64,000 bases of DNA, from positions 7,176,501-7,240,500 of the forward strand of contig NZ_CP166850.1 of assembly GCF_041346945.1 (NCBI RefSeq), given 5' to 3'. Below the pieces are notes generated by a model. It had not been told where the DNA came from. It did not search any database and saw nothing but the letters and a program-made list of their open reading frames with translations. Below, piece after piece: positions 8,239 through 16,540 of the stretch (position 1 is its first letter; each line of letters starts with the position of its first letter). This DNA comes from Amycolatopsis sp. cg9. GTDB taxonomy: Bacteria > Actinomycetota > Actinomycetes > Mycobacteriales > Pseudonocardiaceae. The position numbers and the translations under genes were made by a program.

Positions 8239-9255
8239 CCGCCCTGCGAACGCGACCTCGTCGTCATCGGCGCGTCGGCCGGCGGAGTGGAAGCTCTGCG
8301 CTCGGTGGTTTCCGGGCTGCCCGCCGACTTCCCCGCCGCGGTCCTGGTCACCATGCACATCGCCGCGGGGACGCACAGCGTCCTGGCCCGGATCCTCGAC
8401 CGCGCGGGGCCGCTACCCGCCCGGACCGCCGAGCACGGGGCGGCGATCGAAGCGGGCACCGTGGCCGTCGCGCCGCCCGACCGCCACCTGCTCATCGAAG
8501 GCGGCTCGCTGGTCCTGACCCGGGGACCGACGGAAAACGGTCACCGCCCCGCGGTCAACGCGCTGTTCCGGGCGGCCGCGCTGAGCGCCGGGCCGAAGGC
8601 CGTCGGTGTCGTCCTCTCGGGCGTCCTCGACGACGGCGCGGCCGGCTTGCGCGCGATCGTGGACCGGGGCGGCGCCGCCGTGGTCCAGGACCCCGCCGAC
8701 GCGTTGTACGGCGGCATGCCGGAGAGCGCGCTGGCGGAGGTCGACACCGAGTACGTGGTGCGGGCCACCGAGATCGGCGCGGTCCTCGGGGAACTGGTCC
8801 GGACGCGGACCGGGCCGGGCGAAGAGCGGCCGCCGCCGGCTTCCCTCCTGCTGGAGGACCGGATCGCCCGCCAAGGGGTGCGGCTGGGCGCGTTCACCCC
8901 CACCGGACGCCACGGCGGATCGGGGTACACGTGCCCGGACTGCCAGGGGGCGCTGACCGAAGTCGAAACGACCGGTCAGTACCGCTGCCGGATCGGGCAC
9001 GCCTGGTCCGGGCCGGCCCTGCTCGCCGCGCACGACAGCGAATTCCAGTTCGCGCTGCAGAAGGCGCTCCGCGCACTCGACGAGAAGGCGGCCCTGGCCA
9101 CGAGACTGGTCAGGCAAGCAGGCGGCACGCGTCCGCACGGGCTGGCGGAGCGCTACGCCGCGTCCGCTCGCGAAGCCGCCGACGCGGCGGAGACGCTGCG
9201 CCGGTTCCTGCTGCACACGACCGGTGAGCTCGGCGGGGAAGCGGTGCGGCGATGA
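8236..9255 (+). CDS. cheB: CheB methylesterase with C-terminal zinc-ribbon-like domain
   Basis: A CheB methylesterase of 339 residues. Catalytic Ser is in LVVIGASAGGVEAL (about 10-20), His in VTMHIAAGTHSVLA, Asp in VVLSGVLDDGAAGL; product-site segments RPAVNALF and GGMPESAL are well conserved. After about residue 200 comes an extra domain with a CPDC...CRIGHAW pattern, probably zinc-binding, found in CheB proteins of non-motile bacteria. No receiver domain. Start chosen by the GAGGAGG site. It overlaps the next gene by ATGA. The more canonical catalytic motifs make it the likely active partner of the two tandem CheBs. Confidence 0.85.
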   Translation: MPPCERDLVVIGASAGGVEALRSVVSGLPADFPAAVLVTMHIAAGTHSVLARILDRAGPLPARTAEHGAAIEAGTVAVAPPDRHLLIEGGSLVLTRGPTENGHRPAVNALFRAAALSAGPKAVGVVLSGVLDDGAAGLRAIVDRGGAAVVQDPADALYGGMPESALAEVDTEYVVRATEIGAVLGELVRTRTGPGEERPPPASLLLEDRIARQGVRLGAFTPTGRHGGSGYTCPDCQGALTEVETTGQYRCRIGHAWSGPALLAAHDSEFQFALQKALRALDEKAALATRLVRQAGGTRPHGLAERYAASAREAADAAETLRRFLLHTTGELGGEAVRR

Positions 9256-9998
9256 CGGCCTCGACCGTCCACCTGGCGATCGGCCACCACGAGCGCGCGA
9301 CCGTCGCGACGGTCACCGGCGAACTGACCCTGCTTTCCTACCCCGTTCTGCGCGACGGCCTGCTCAAGATCGCGACGGACGCGCCGGAGGGCTTGGTGGC
9401 CGACATCCGCGGGCTGCGGCTCGGCGACGCGTCCCTGGTGAGCGTCTTTTCCCTGGTCGCCATGCGGATCGGCGACTGGCCGGGCATCCCGTTCACGCTG
9501 GTCGCCGACGAGCCCGGCGACCGGCTGCTGAACCGCCTCGTCGTCGATCGCTACGTCCCGGTCCGCGCCGACCTCGCCGCGGCGACGGCGGCCCTGCGGC
9601 ACCCGGTCCGGCGGCGGAGCGAGCGCACCTTCGCCCGCGTCGAGGGCAGTTCGGCCCAGGCCCGCGAGTTCGTCACCGGCCGGCTGGCCCAGTGGGAGGT
9701 GCCCGAACTCGCCGAAGACGCGCGCTTCATCGCGACCGAACTGGTCGAGAACGTCTTGAAGCACACCACTTCGGAGCCGCGGCTGCGCCTGGACCTGCGC
9801 CGGGGTGTGTGCACGGTGGCCGTGGCCGACCTGGACCCGCGGCCGGCCGTCCTGCTGGAACGGCTCTCCCCGTTCGAACCCGGCATAGGGCTGAAGCTGG
9901 TCGCGCGGATGGCCCGCACGTGGGGCTGCAGCCGGTCGTGGTCGGGCGGGAAAGTCGTCTGGGCGGTTCTCCGCCGTCGTACCCGCACCGCCGGGTAG
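9252..9998 (+). CDS. STAS domain fused to RsbW-like HATPase (anti-sigma module)
   Basis: A 248-residue fusion. Residues 1-110 resemble a STAS (anti-anti-sigma) domain (TVHLAIGHHERATVATVTG, LVADIRGLRLGDASLVSVFS). Residues about 120-248 are a HATPase_c of the RsbW/SpoIIAB type with an N-box ELVENVLKHT, a degenerate VADLDPR in place of the DxGxG loop, and GIGLKLV as G2. A phosphorylatable Ser/Thr is plausible in GDASLVSV. The start overlaps the cheB stop (ATGA). It suggests that the CheB/CheR pair feeds a partner-switching pathway rather than a flagellar motor. Confidence 0.78.
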   Translation: MTASTVHLAIGHHERATVATVTGELTLLSYPVLRDGLLKIATDAPEGLVADIRGLRLGDASLVSVFSLVAMRIGDWPGIPFTLVADEPGDRLLNRLVVDRYVPVRADLAAATAALRHPVRRRSERTFARVEGSSAQAREFVTGRLAQWEVPELAEDARFIATELVENVLKHTTSEPRLRLDLRRGVCTVAVADLDPRPAVLLERLSPFEPGIGLKLVARMARTWGCSRSWSGGKVVWAVLRRRTRTAG

Positions 9999-10009
9999 CG
10001 TGTCGGATC

Positions 10010-11869
10010 GTGACCGAGCCCAACGAGCCCACCGGCGAGTTCGAATCCGTGCTGGCCTACCTCAAGGAATCTCGGGGCTTCGACTTCACGGGGTACAAGC
10101 GGAGCAGTCTCATGCGCCGGGTCCACCGCCGGATGGGCCAGGTGGAGATCGGCGACTACGCCGACTACATCGACCAGCTGCAGGTCAACGCCGACGAGTT
10201 CGTCGCGCTGTTCAACACCATCCTGATCAACGTGACGGGGTTCTTCCGCGATCCGGACGCGTGGGAATTCCTGCGGCTGCACGTACTGCCCGCGCTGCTC
10301 GCCGAGCGCAGCCCCGAGGAACCGGTCCGGGTGTGGAGCGCCGGCTGCGCGGCCGGCCAGGAGGCCTACAGCCTGGCCATGCTGTTCGCCGACGTGCTGG
10401 GCGTCGAAGCCTTTCGCCAGCGGGTGAAGATCTACGCCACCGACGTCGACGAAGAGGCGCTGGTGCAGGCCCGGCAGGCGGCCTACACCGCGGCCGAGGT
10501 CGAAGGGCTCTCCGAGGCGCAGCTCGAAAAGTACTTCGAGCTGCAGGGCAACCGGTACTGCTTCCGCAAGGACCTGCGCCGCTCGGTCATCTTCGGGCGC
10601 AACGACCTGGTGCAGGACGCCCCGATCTCCCGGATCGATCTGCTGACCTGCCGCAACACCCTGATGTACTTCAACGCCGAGACGCAGACCAAGATCCTGG
10701 AGCGGTTCCACTTCGCGCTCGCCCCCCGCGGGGTGCTGTTCCTCGGCAAGGCCGAGATGCTGCTGTCGCACACCAGGATCTTCGAGCCCCAGGAGCTCAA
10801 GCGGCGGATCTTCCGCAAAGCCGTCACCATCCCGGTCACCCTCAACCACTTCGTCTCGCCCGGCCACCAGCAGCGGCGCCTCGAAGAGATCTCCGGCATC
10901 GAGGAACTGCGTGAGCAGGCTTTCTCGGCGAGCCCGGTCGCCCAGATCGTCGTCACCGAAGGCGAAACGACGGCCCTGATCAACTCCCAGGCGGAGGTCG
11001 CGTTCGGACTGTCCGAACGCGACGTCGGCCGCCCGCTGCGGGACCTGGACGTCTCCTACCGGCCGGTGGCGCTGCGCGGGTACGTCGAGCAGGCCCGGTC
11101 GGAACGGCGGTCGCTGCGGATCAAGGACGTGGAGTGGCGCCGGGCCGGCGAGACCGTGTGGTACGAGGTGCACGTCAACCCGCTGGTGAACAAGGAGAAG
11201 GCGCTGCTCGGTGTCTCGGTGGTGTTCCACGACGTCAGCTGGGCGCGCCAGCTGCTCACCGAGCTGGAGCACACGAACCGCCAGCTCGAGTCGGCGTACG
11301 AGGAACTGCAGTCCACGAACGAGGAACTCGAGACCACCAACGAAGAACTCCAGTCCACTGTGGAGGAACTGGAGACCACGAACGAAGAGCTCCAGTCCAC
11401 CAACGAGGAACTGGAGACGATGAACGAGGAGCTGCAGTCCACCAACGACGAGCTGCAGACGATCAACGACGCCCTGCGTGAGCGCAGCCTCGACCTCGAC
11501 GAGGTGAACGAGTTCCTCGAGTCGGTGCTCACGTCGATCCGGGCCGGCATCGTCGTCATCGATTCCGAGATGCGGATCAAGGCGTGGAACCGCGGCGCGG
11601 AGGACCTCTGGGGCGTGCGGCGGGAAGAGGCCGAAGGCACCCACCTGCTGAACCTGGACGTCGGCCTGCCGGTCGCGGAGGTGCGTCCCGTGGTGCGCGA
11701 AGCGCTGGCCGACCCCGGCTACTACGGCGAACTGACGCTCGACGCGATCAACCGCCGCGGCCGGGCCGCGGTCGTCCGGCTGCTCTGCAGCTCCCTGCCC
11801 AGCCCGAAGGGCGAGAGCCACGGCGCCCTGCTGATGATGGAAGAAACGAAGGCCGACCCGGCCGAGTGA
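10010..11869 (+). CDS. cheR: CheR methyltransferase with two PAS domains and long coiled coil
   Basis: A 619-residue CheR fusion. Residues 1-75 form the CheR N-terminal helical domain (GYKRSSLMRRVHRRM). The SAM domain follows with VRVWSAGCAAGQEAYSLAM (motif I, about 105-123), YATDVDEEAL and IDLLTCRNTLMYF. PAS 1 spans about 300-420, a heptad coiled coil about 430-487, and PAS 2 about 510-610. The GTG start has no clear Shine-Dalgarno; a TAGCGT -10-like box ends 8 nt before it, so the message may be leaderless. It is the last gene of the signalling block. Expected reaction: SAM-dependent glutamate O-methylation on an unknown partner. Confidence 0.88.
   Translation: MTEPNEPTGEFESVLAYLKESRGFDFTGYKRSSLMRRVHRRMGQVEIGDYADYIDQLQVNADEFVALFNTILINVTGFFRDPDAWEFLRLHVLPALLAERSPEEPVRVWSAGCAAGQEAYSLAMLFADVLGVEAFRQRVKIYATDVDEEALVQARQAAYTAAEVEGLSEAQLEKYFELQGNRYCFRKDLRRSVIFGRNDLVQDAPISRIDLLTCRNTLMYFNAETQTKILERFHFALAPRGVLFLGKAEMLLSHTRIFEPQELKRRIFRKAVTIPVTLNHFVSPGHQQRRLEEISGIEELREQAFSASPVAQIVVTEGETTALINSQAEVAFGLSERDVGRPLRDLDVSYRPVALRGYVEQARSERRSLRIKDVEWRRAGETVWYEVHVNPLVNKEKALLGVSVVFHDVSWARQLLTELEHTNRQLESAYEELQSTNEELETTNEELQSTVEELETTNEELQSTNEELETMNEELQSTNDELQTINDALRERSLDLDEVNEFLESVLTSIRAGIVVIDSEMRIKAWNRGAEDLWGVRREEAEGTHLLNLDVGLPVAEVRPVVREALADPGYYGELTLDAINRRGRAAVVRLLCSSLPSPKGESHGALLMMEETKADPAE
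11300..11470 (+). repeat. In-gene tandem heptad repeat (EELQSTN/EELETTN)
   Basis: Eight consecutive 21-nt units encode EELQSTN alternating with EELETTN, a 14-residue super-repeat forming a parallel coiled coil between the PAS domains. Third-position differences between copies show that the repeat is old and kept by selection on the protein. Confidence 0.9.
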
Positions 11870-11927
11870 ACCCCGGCCGGGCCCGTCGCGGCTCCGGCAA
11901 AGTCAGGTCGGCGGCTGGCGTACGCGC

Positions 11928-11974
11928 CCCAATGTGGCGTTCGGTGCGTTCAACGCACCGAACGCCACATTGGG
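11928..11974. repeat. Perfect 23-nt palindrome at a convergent junction
   Basis: Bases 11928-11950 and 11952-11974 are perfect inverted repeats around one C (11951); the core reads AATGTGGCGTTCGGTGCG. It lies between cheR (+) and the glutamyl-tRNA synthetase (-). It has the same 1-nt-centre design as the palindrome at 4307-4357 but an unrelated sequence. Bidirectional terminator or dispersed repeat. Confidence 0.9.
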
Positions 11975-12039
11975 TGCATCCAGGACCTGAACACCAGACC
12001 CAGCAGCCACCTCGGTCACACCCGCCGGGCCCGTCGCGG

Positions 12040-13692
12040 CTACTTCGTCAGCGCGGCGATCCGCCCGAGGACCTCGTCCCGGCCCAGCGCCTGGCTGATC
12101 GCGTGGAGGTCCGGGCTGCGCGTGGAGCCGGACAGCGCGATGCGGATGATCTGCGAGGCCTCGCGGATCGAGCCGGGGAACGCACCGGGGTCCTTCTTGA
12201 ACTCCTTGGCGTTGCGGGCGAAGCCGTGCTTGGCCGCCACCGCGCGGATCTGGTCGAACCACTCGCCGCCGTCGTCGAGCTGCTGGTAGCCCGCCGCGAA
12301 GTCGCGGGCCACCGCCTGGACGACCGCGGGGTCGACACCGAGCGCGGCGACGCGTTCGTCGTCCGCCCCCGTCACCGCCGCGTGCAGCTGCGGGAAGAAG
12401 AACCCGTAGACGGCGCGGAACTCGCTCCACTTCTTCAGGTCCTTGCGCGGGTTCTCGGCGCCGTCGCGCTCGACGGCGAGCGCCCGCAGCGCGAGCTCCG
12501 GCTCGGCGTCGAGGACCGCGAGGAGCTCCTTGTCGAACCGCTCGGCCCAGGTGCGGACCGCGTCGAGGATCGCCGGGCCGGAGAGTGTCGCGATGTGGTC
12601 GGCGGAGATGTCGTCGAGCTTGACCAGGTCGACGAGCGGGCCGGCGACCCCGCACTCGGCGAGGTTGATCGGCTCGGCGAGCGCCTGCTCGAGCGGCAGC
12701 TCGGCGAGCCGGCCGTTGGCCAGGCCGCGCAGGTAGTAGAGGACGGCCTCGGTGGGGTAGCCGGCTTCGATGTAGAAGTCGACGGACGCCTCCGGGTCCT
12801 TCCGCTTGGACAGCTTGCGCTTGCTACCGCCTTCCTGCTTCATCAGCGGCGCGATGTGCGCGTAGGTGATCGGCTCGAAGCCGAGCGCGTCGAACAGCTG
12901 CTGGTGCACCGGCACCGACGAGATCCACTCGTCGCCGCGGATCACCAGGTTGACCCGCATGAGGTGGTCGTCGACGGCGTGCGCGAAGTGGTAGGTCGGC
13001 AGCCGCGGGCTCTGGTCGGAGCTCTTGAGGATGACGACGTCGTTGCGGTTGGCCTCGGCTTCGAGCGGGCCGCGGATGGCGTCGGTGAACCGGGCCCGCG
13101 CGCCGGTGTCGTCCGGCGCGCGGAACCGCACGACGTACGGGGCGCCGGCGTCGAGCTTCGCCCGGACGTCGGCCGGGTCGGCGTCGCGCCAGATGGCCCA
13201 GCTGCCGTAGTAGCCGGTGGGCAGCTTGGTGGCCTGCTGCCGCTGGGTGATGGCGGCGAGCTCGTCCTTGGTGGCGAAGTCGAGGTACGCCTTGCCTTCG
13301 CGGAGGAGCTCACGCACGTAGCTGAGGTAGATCCGCTCGCGGGCGGACTGCTGGTAGGGCCCGTAGTCGCCGCCGCGCGCGGAATCTTCGTCGGCGGCGA
13401 GGTGGAAGTAGCGGAAGCCGCGCTCGAACTGCTCGAGGGCGCCTTCGACCTCGCGGGACTGGTCGGTGTCCTCGACGCGCACCAGGTAGCGGCCGCCGGA
13501 GCGGCGGGCGACGTCCTGGTCGATGGTGGCGACGTAGACGCCGCCGATGTGCACGAACCCGGTCGGGGACGGGCCGAAGCGCGTGACCAGCGCGCCTTCG
13601 GGCAGTTGCCGGGCGGGGTAGCGCTCCTCCCAGTGCCCGGGCTCGGGCAGGTCGGCAGGGAAGAGGGCGTCGATGACCGCTCGGTCCAGCAT
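12040..13692 (-). CDS. gltX: Glutamate--tRNA ligase, atypical class
   Basis: A class I aminoacyl-tRNA synthetase of 550 residues, charging tRNA(Glu). The HIGH signature appears as FGPSPTGFVHIGG (His at 48), the adenylate-site motif as RVEDTDQSR, and the KMSKS signature as KLSKR (293-297). The C-terminal anticodon-binding half is helical and Asp/Ala-rich. The sequence departs from the usual actinobacterial GltX of about 490 residues (ATIDQD, DQSREVEGALEQFERGFRYF), so it may be an additional copy. ATG at 13692 has a GGGAGA site; an earlier in-frame codon at 13719 lacks one. Confidence 0.9.
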   Translation of the reverse strand: MLDRAVIDALFPADLPEPGHWEERYPARQLPEGALVTRFGPSPTGFVHIGGVYVATIDQDVARRSGGRYLVRVEDTDQSREVEGALEQFERGFRYFHLAADEDSARGGDYGPYQQSARERIYLSYVRELLREGKAYLDFATKDELAAITQRQQATKLPTGYYGSWAIWRDADPADVRAKLDAGAPYVVRFRAPDDTGARARFTDAIRGPLEAEANRNDVVILKSSDQSPRLPTYHFAHAVDDHLMRVNLVIRGDEWISSVPVHQQLFDALGFEPITYAHIAPLMKQEGGSKRKLSKRKDPEASVDFYIEAGYPTEAVLYYLRGLANGRLAELPLEQALAEPINLAECGVAGPLVDLVKLDDISADHIATLSGPAILDAVRTWAERFDKELLAVLDAEPELALRALAVERDGAENPRKDLKKWSEFRAVYGFFFPQLHAAVTGADDERVAALGVDPAVVQAVARDFAAGYQQLDDGGEWFDQIRAVAAKHGFARNAKEFKKDPGAFPGSIREASQIIRIALSGSTRSPDLHAISQALGRDEVLGRIAALTK

Positions 13693-13848
13693 GGGTTGTT
13701 CTCCCGCGTCGTGGTGCACTTGCCCGCCGTTCGGCGTCGGCGATGGTGGTCGTTTTCGCCGACGCCGAGCCTAGCCGTCCGGCCCACCGCCCCGGCCGGG
13801 CGGTCGTGAACCGGCGGCGGGGACGCCGGTTCGTGCTAACTTCCCGGA

Positions 13849-14457
13849 ATGCGCGGTCGGTTCCCCTTCGCCAGGACGCTCTCGGCGCTGGCTTCGGTGC
13901 TGGTGTTCCCCTTGCTCGCCCCGGCCGCGGCCTCGGCCGCCGTCGGCCCGCGCGAGTGCGCGACCCCGTCGATCGACCGGTACCAGCAGTGGCTCGCGAG
14001 CGGTGAAGGCACCACTGTGCCGGCGACCGGCAGCCTCCTGGTCCGCGACCACCACCGGTACGCGGCGAAGGTGTCGTTCCTGGCCGCGGAGTGGCACGTG
14101 GCCGTGGTCTGGCTGGGGAACCGGTTCGAGGCGCAGGCCGACCTGTCGCGCTCGGCGGGGTTCCGGCTGACCTACCGGGCGACCGACGACCTCTACGTCC
14201 AGCTGCGCCCGGCCTCGCACTGGAGCGGCGGCGACAAGTGGCTGACGGTGGTGCCGTCCACGGGCGGGCGGCTGGTCACGAAGTTCTTCGGTTTCGCACC
14301 CGATCGGTGGACGTCGCTGCCGGAGCTGGGGACGCCGCCGTATTCGTTCGCCTCGGCGCTGGCGGAAGCGCGCGGGCTGGTGTTCGTCGGGAAGACGCCG
14401 AACGAGCTGGAGTTCCGCGGGCTGCGCGTCGACCACTACCGGCCGCCCTGCCGCTGA
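13849..14457 (+). CDS. Secreted protein of unknown function
   Basis: Unrecognised 202-residue exported protein. Residues 1-30 form a signal peptide (RGRFPFARTL, hydrophobic core, ASA-A site). The mature part has two cysteines (ECATP near the start and PPCR at the end) that may bridge the termini, and many aromatic residues (DDLYVQLRPASHWSGGDKW). The ATG is preceded by a TAACTT -10-like box at 13837-13842 and no Shine-Dalgarno, so the message may be leaderless. It reads divergently from gltX. Confidence 0.6.
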   Translation: MRGRFPFARTLSALASVLVFPLLAPAAASAAVGPRECATPSIDRYQQWLASGEGTTVPATGSLLVRDHHRYAAKVSFLAAEWHVAVVWLGNRFEAQADLSRSAGFRLTYRATDDLYVQLRPASHWSGGDKWLTVVPSTGGRLVTKFFGFAPDRWTSLPELGTPPYSFASALAEARGLVFVGKTPNELEFRGLRVDHYRPPCR

Positions 14458-14571
14458 ACCCCGGCCCGCGTCCCGGCGCCGGCCGTGCCCGGATCCGCCG
14501 AAACCGGATCGGCCGGCGGGCGGATCTGTCATGATGCGGACAACGGCACCCGTAATGCGCAAGGGAGACAC

Positions 14572-15066
14572 ATGTCCGCCCAGATGGACGAGCTGATCGC
14601 CCAGTTCGAAAACTTCCGGAGCAAGGTGCGGCAGGCCGAGGCCCGCTTCGCCGGCGTCGGTGACATGCAGGAACGGGTCGCGCGGCTGGAGAGCACCGCC
14701 ACTTCGCCGGACGGGACCGTCACCGTGGTCGCCGGGGCCGGCGGCACCGTGACCGACCTGCGGCTCACCGCCGGGGCGACGCGCGTCGAGCCGGGGCAGC
14801 TCGCCGCCACGATCATGGCCACCATCCGGCGGGCGGTGGCCGGGGCCGTGCAGCAGCAGGCCGGGATCGTCGACGACGCCTTCGGCGACTCGTTCGGCGT
14901 CGACGTCTCCGCGCAGGTTCGCGAAGCCCAGACCGAGGCGTTCGGAACCGTGGCGCCCGAGCCCGCGTCGGATCCCCAGCCGCGGCAGCCGTCGCGGCCC
15001 GTCCGGCGGCCCGCCGCCGACGATGACGACGACTTCGGTCAGGGTCCCATCCTCCGCCGATCCTAG
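14572..15066 (+). CDS. YbaB/EbfC-like protein of a type VII secretion block
   Basis: A 164-residue protein. Residues 1-110 match the YbaB/EbfC pattern: an N-terminal amphipathic helix (MDELIAQFENFRSKVRQAE), a beta sheet with PDGTVTVVAGAGGTVTDLRL, then a long helix. The tail after about 130 is Pro/Arg/Asp-rich and disordered (DDDDDF). Members of this group often precede WXG100-like genes in actinomycetes. AAGGGAG lies just upstream of the ATG. It starts a four-gene unit with the next gene 11 nt away. Confidence 0.75.
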   Translation: MSAQMDELIAQFENFRSKVRQAEARFAGVGDMQERVARLESTATSPDGTVTVVAGAGGTVTDLRLTAGATRVEPGQLAATIMATIRRAVAGAVQQQAGIVDDAFGDSFGVDVSAQVREAQTEAFGTVAPEPASDPQPRQPSRPVRRPAADDDDDFGQGPILRRS

Positions 15067-15077
15067 GGAAAACCGCG

Positions 15078-15416
15078 ATGCCAGACGGAATACAGACGAA
15101 CATCGGCGCGATCTCCGCCTACGCCCGGCAGCTGCCCTTCTACGAAGGGGAAGCGGACAAGTTCGGCGCCAAGATCGACGCCGCGGACGTGACCGACGAA
15201 GCGTGGGGACTGATCGGGCTCTTCGCGAAGCAGGGCTACACCGAGCGCCTCACCGAGCTGCGGTCGCTGCTGACCGACCTCAAGGACGGCGTCGACGGCT
15301 TCACCACGAAGCTCACCAAGGCCGCGGAGATGTACCAGGGCATGGAAGACGCCGGCAAGATCGCCTTCGGGCGCTACGAGGCGGAAATCGACGCGGTCGG
15401 GGGCCAGGGCGAATGA
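15078..15416 (+). CDS. WXG100/EspC-like small helical protein (type VII substrate candidate)
   Basis: A 112-residue, cysteine-free, almost fully helical protein. Two predicted helices flank an EAWGLIG turn around residue 42, reminiscent of the WxG turn of ESX substrates. The C-terminal YEAEIDAVGG provides a possible YxxxD/E-type signal (Y at about 102). No signal peptide. It overlaps the next gene by ATGA. Likely secreted with or chaperoning the following long protein. Confidence 0.65.
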   Translation: MPDGIQTNIGAISAYARQLPFYEGEADKFGAKIDAADVTDEAWGLIGLFAKQGYTERLTELRSLLTDLKDGVDGFTTKLTKAAEMYQGMEDAGKIAFGRYEAEIDAVGGQGE

Positions 15417-16540
15417 CGGAACCGAAGAAGAGCATCGCCGACGCGCTGAACGTCGAGGCCTACGACGAGAGCATGGGCGCCAACCTCGACCGCGCGGCGG
15501 GGTACGTGCCGGTGGCCGGCACCGCCTACAAGGCGGGCAAGTCGATCGGCGCGCACGCCCAGCAGGCCTTCCAGGCCGACAACCCCGGCGAACTGGCCTC
15601 CGCCGGTGGCGCGCTGGTCGGCGACGGGGCCGCGTTCGTCGGTGCGGCCGCCGGTGACATGGTCACCTTCGCGATGGACCCGATCGGCTGGCTGGTCAGC
15701 CACGGCCTGAACATGCTGCTCGAGCTCGTCCAGCCGCTGCAGGACGCGCTGCACCAGGTCACCGGCGACGGCCCGGCGATCGGACACGCGTCGGAGAACT
15801 TCGTGACGATCGCGCAGGGCTTCGTCGCGCTGGCCGACGACTTCGAGAAGACCGGCGACACCGCGCTGGCCGAGTGGGTCGACGAAGCGGGCAACGCCGC
15901 GAAGGAAGCGCTGGGCGACTTCTCCTCCGGCATCCGCGGCGTCGGCTCGGCCGCCGGCTCGGTCGCCGAGGTGCTGCAGATGTGGTCGATGGTCATGGTG
16001 GTCATCGAAGAGGTGATCAAGGGGATCATCACCGAGCTGGTGTCCTGGCTGATCACGCTGTGGCTGCCGGCGCTGGCCGCGTCGGTGATCAGCTTCGGCG
16101 GCACGGTCGCCGCCGCGATGACCGCGTCGATCGCCAAGGCCGCGACGGTGCTGAAGAAGGTCACTTCGTACCTGGGCAAGTTCGGCAAGCTGCTGGACAC
16201 CTTCATCGACTTCCTGGCGAAGTTCTCGACGAACGTCGTGAAGTTCACGACCAAGCTGCGGGTCGGCGTGATGCCCGGTGAGACCAAGTTCGGTTTCGGT
16301 GCGGCCGCGCAGGGCTTCCAGCCGAGCAACCGGGTGCTCACGACGATGTTCGGCACCTCGGCCGGTGCCGGTCCGCTGCTCGCCGGAGCGGGTGTGAAGG
16401 CGGGTATCGGGGCCGCGAAGGGTGCGTTCGCCGAAGGCAAGGACGCCGTGACGCCCGAAGGGGACGAACCGTGGTTCGACAAGAGCGAGATCGGCGGGGA
16501 CCGGAGTCCGGAGGACACCCGCAAGGACCTCGACATCTGA
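15413..16540 (+). CDS. Long Ala/Gly-rich helical protein, type VII secretion partner candidate
   Basis: Unrecognised 375-residue protein. The N-terminal MTEPKKSIADALNVEAYD is soluble; residues about 190-260 contain strongly hydrophobic helices (MVMVVIEEVIKGIITELV, WLITLWLPALAASVISFGG), and the tail is charged. There is no signal peptide. Its position directly after a WXG-like gene with ATGA coupling suggests a PPE-like partner or pore-forming effector, but no known toxin motif is visible. It overlaps the next gene. Confidence 0.6.
   Translation: MTEPKKSIADALNVEAYDESMGANLDRAAGYVPVAGTAYKAGKSIGAHAQQAFQADNPGELASAGGALVGDGAAFVGAAAGDMVTFAMDPIGWLVSHGLNMLLELVQPLQDALHQVTGDGPAIGHASENFVTIAQGFVALADDFEKTGDTALAEWVDEAGNAAKEALGDFSSGIRGVGSAAGSVAEVLQMWSMVMVVIEEVIKGIITELVSWLITLWLPALAASVISFGGTVAAAMTASIAKAATVLKKVTSYLGKFGKLLDTFIDFLAKFSTNVVKFTTKLRVGVMPGETKFGFGAAAQGFQPSNRVLTTMFGTSAGAGPLLAGAGVKAGIGAAKGAFAEGKDAVTPEGDEPWFDKSEIGGDRSPEDTRKDLDI

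Noticed and set aside
11300..11470. Tandem 21-nt repeat as a CRISPR or satellite
   Set aside because: It is in frame inside cheR and encodes a coiled coil typical of CheR-PAS proteins.
7553..11869. Complete chemotaxis operon
   Set aside because: No receptor, CheA, CheW, CheY or flagellar genes in the window.
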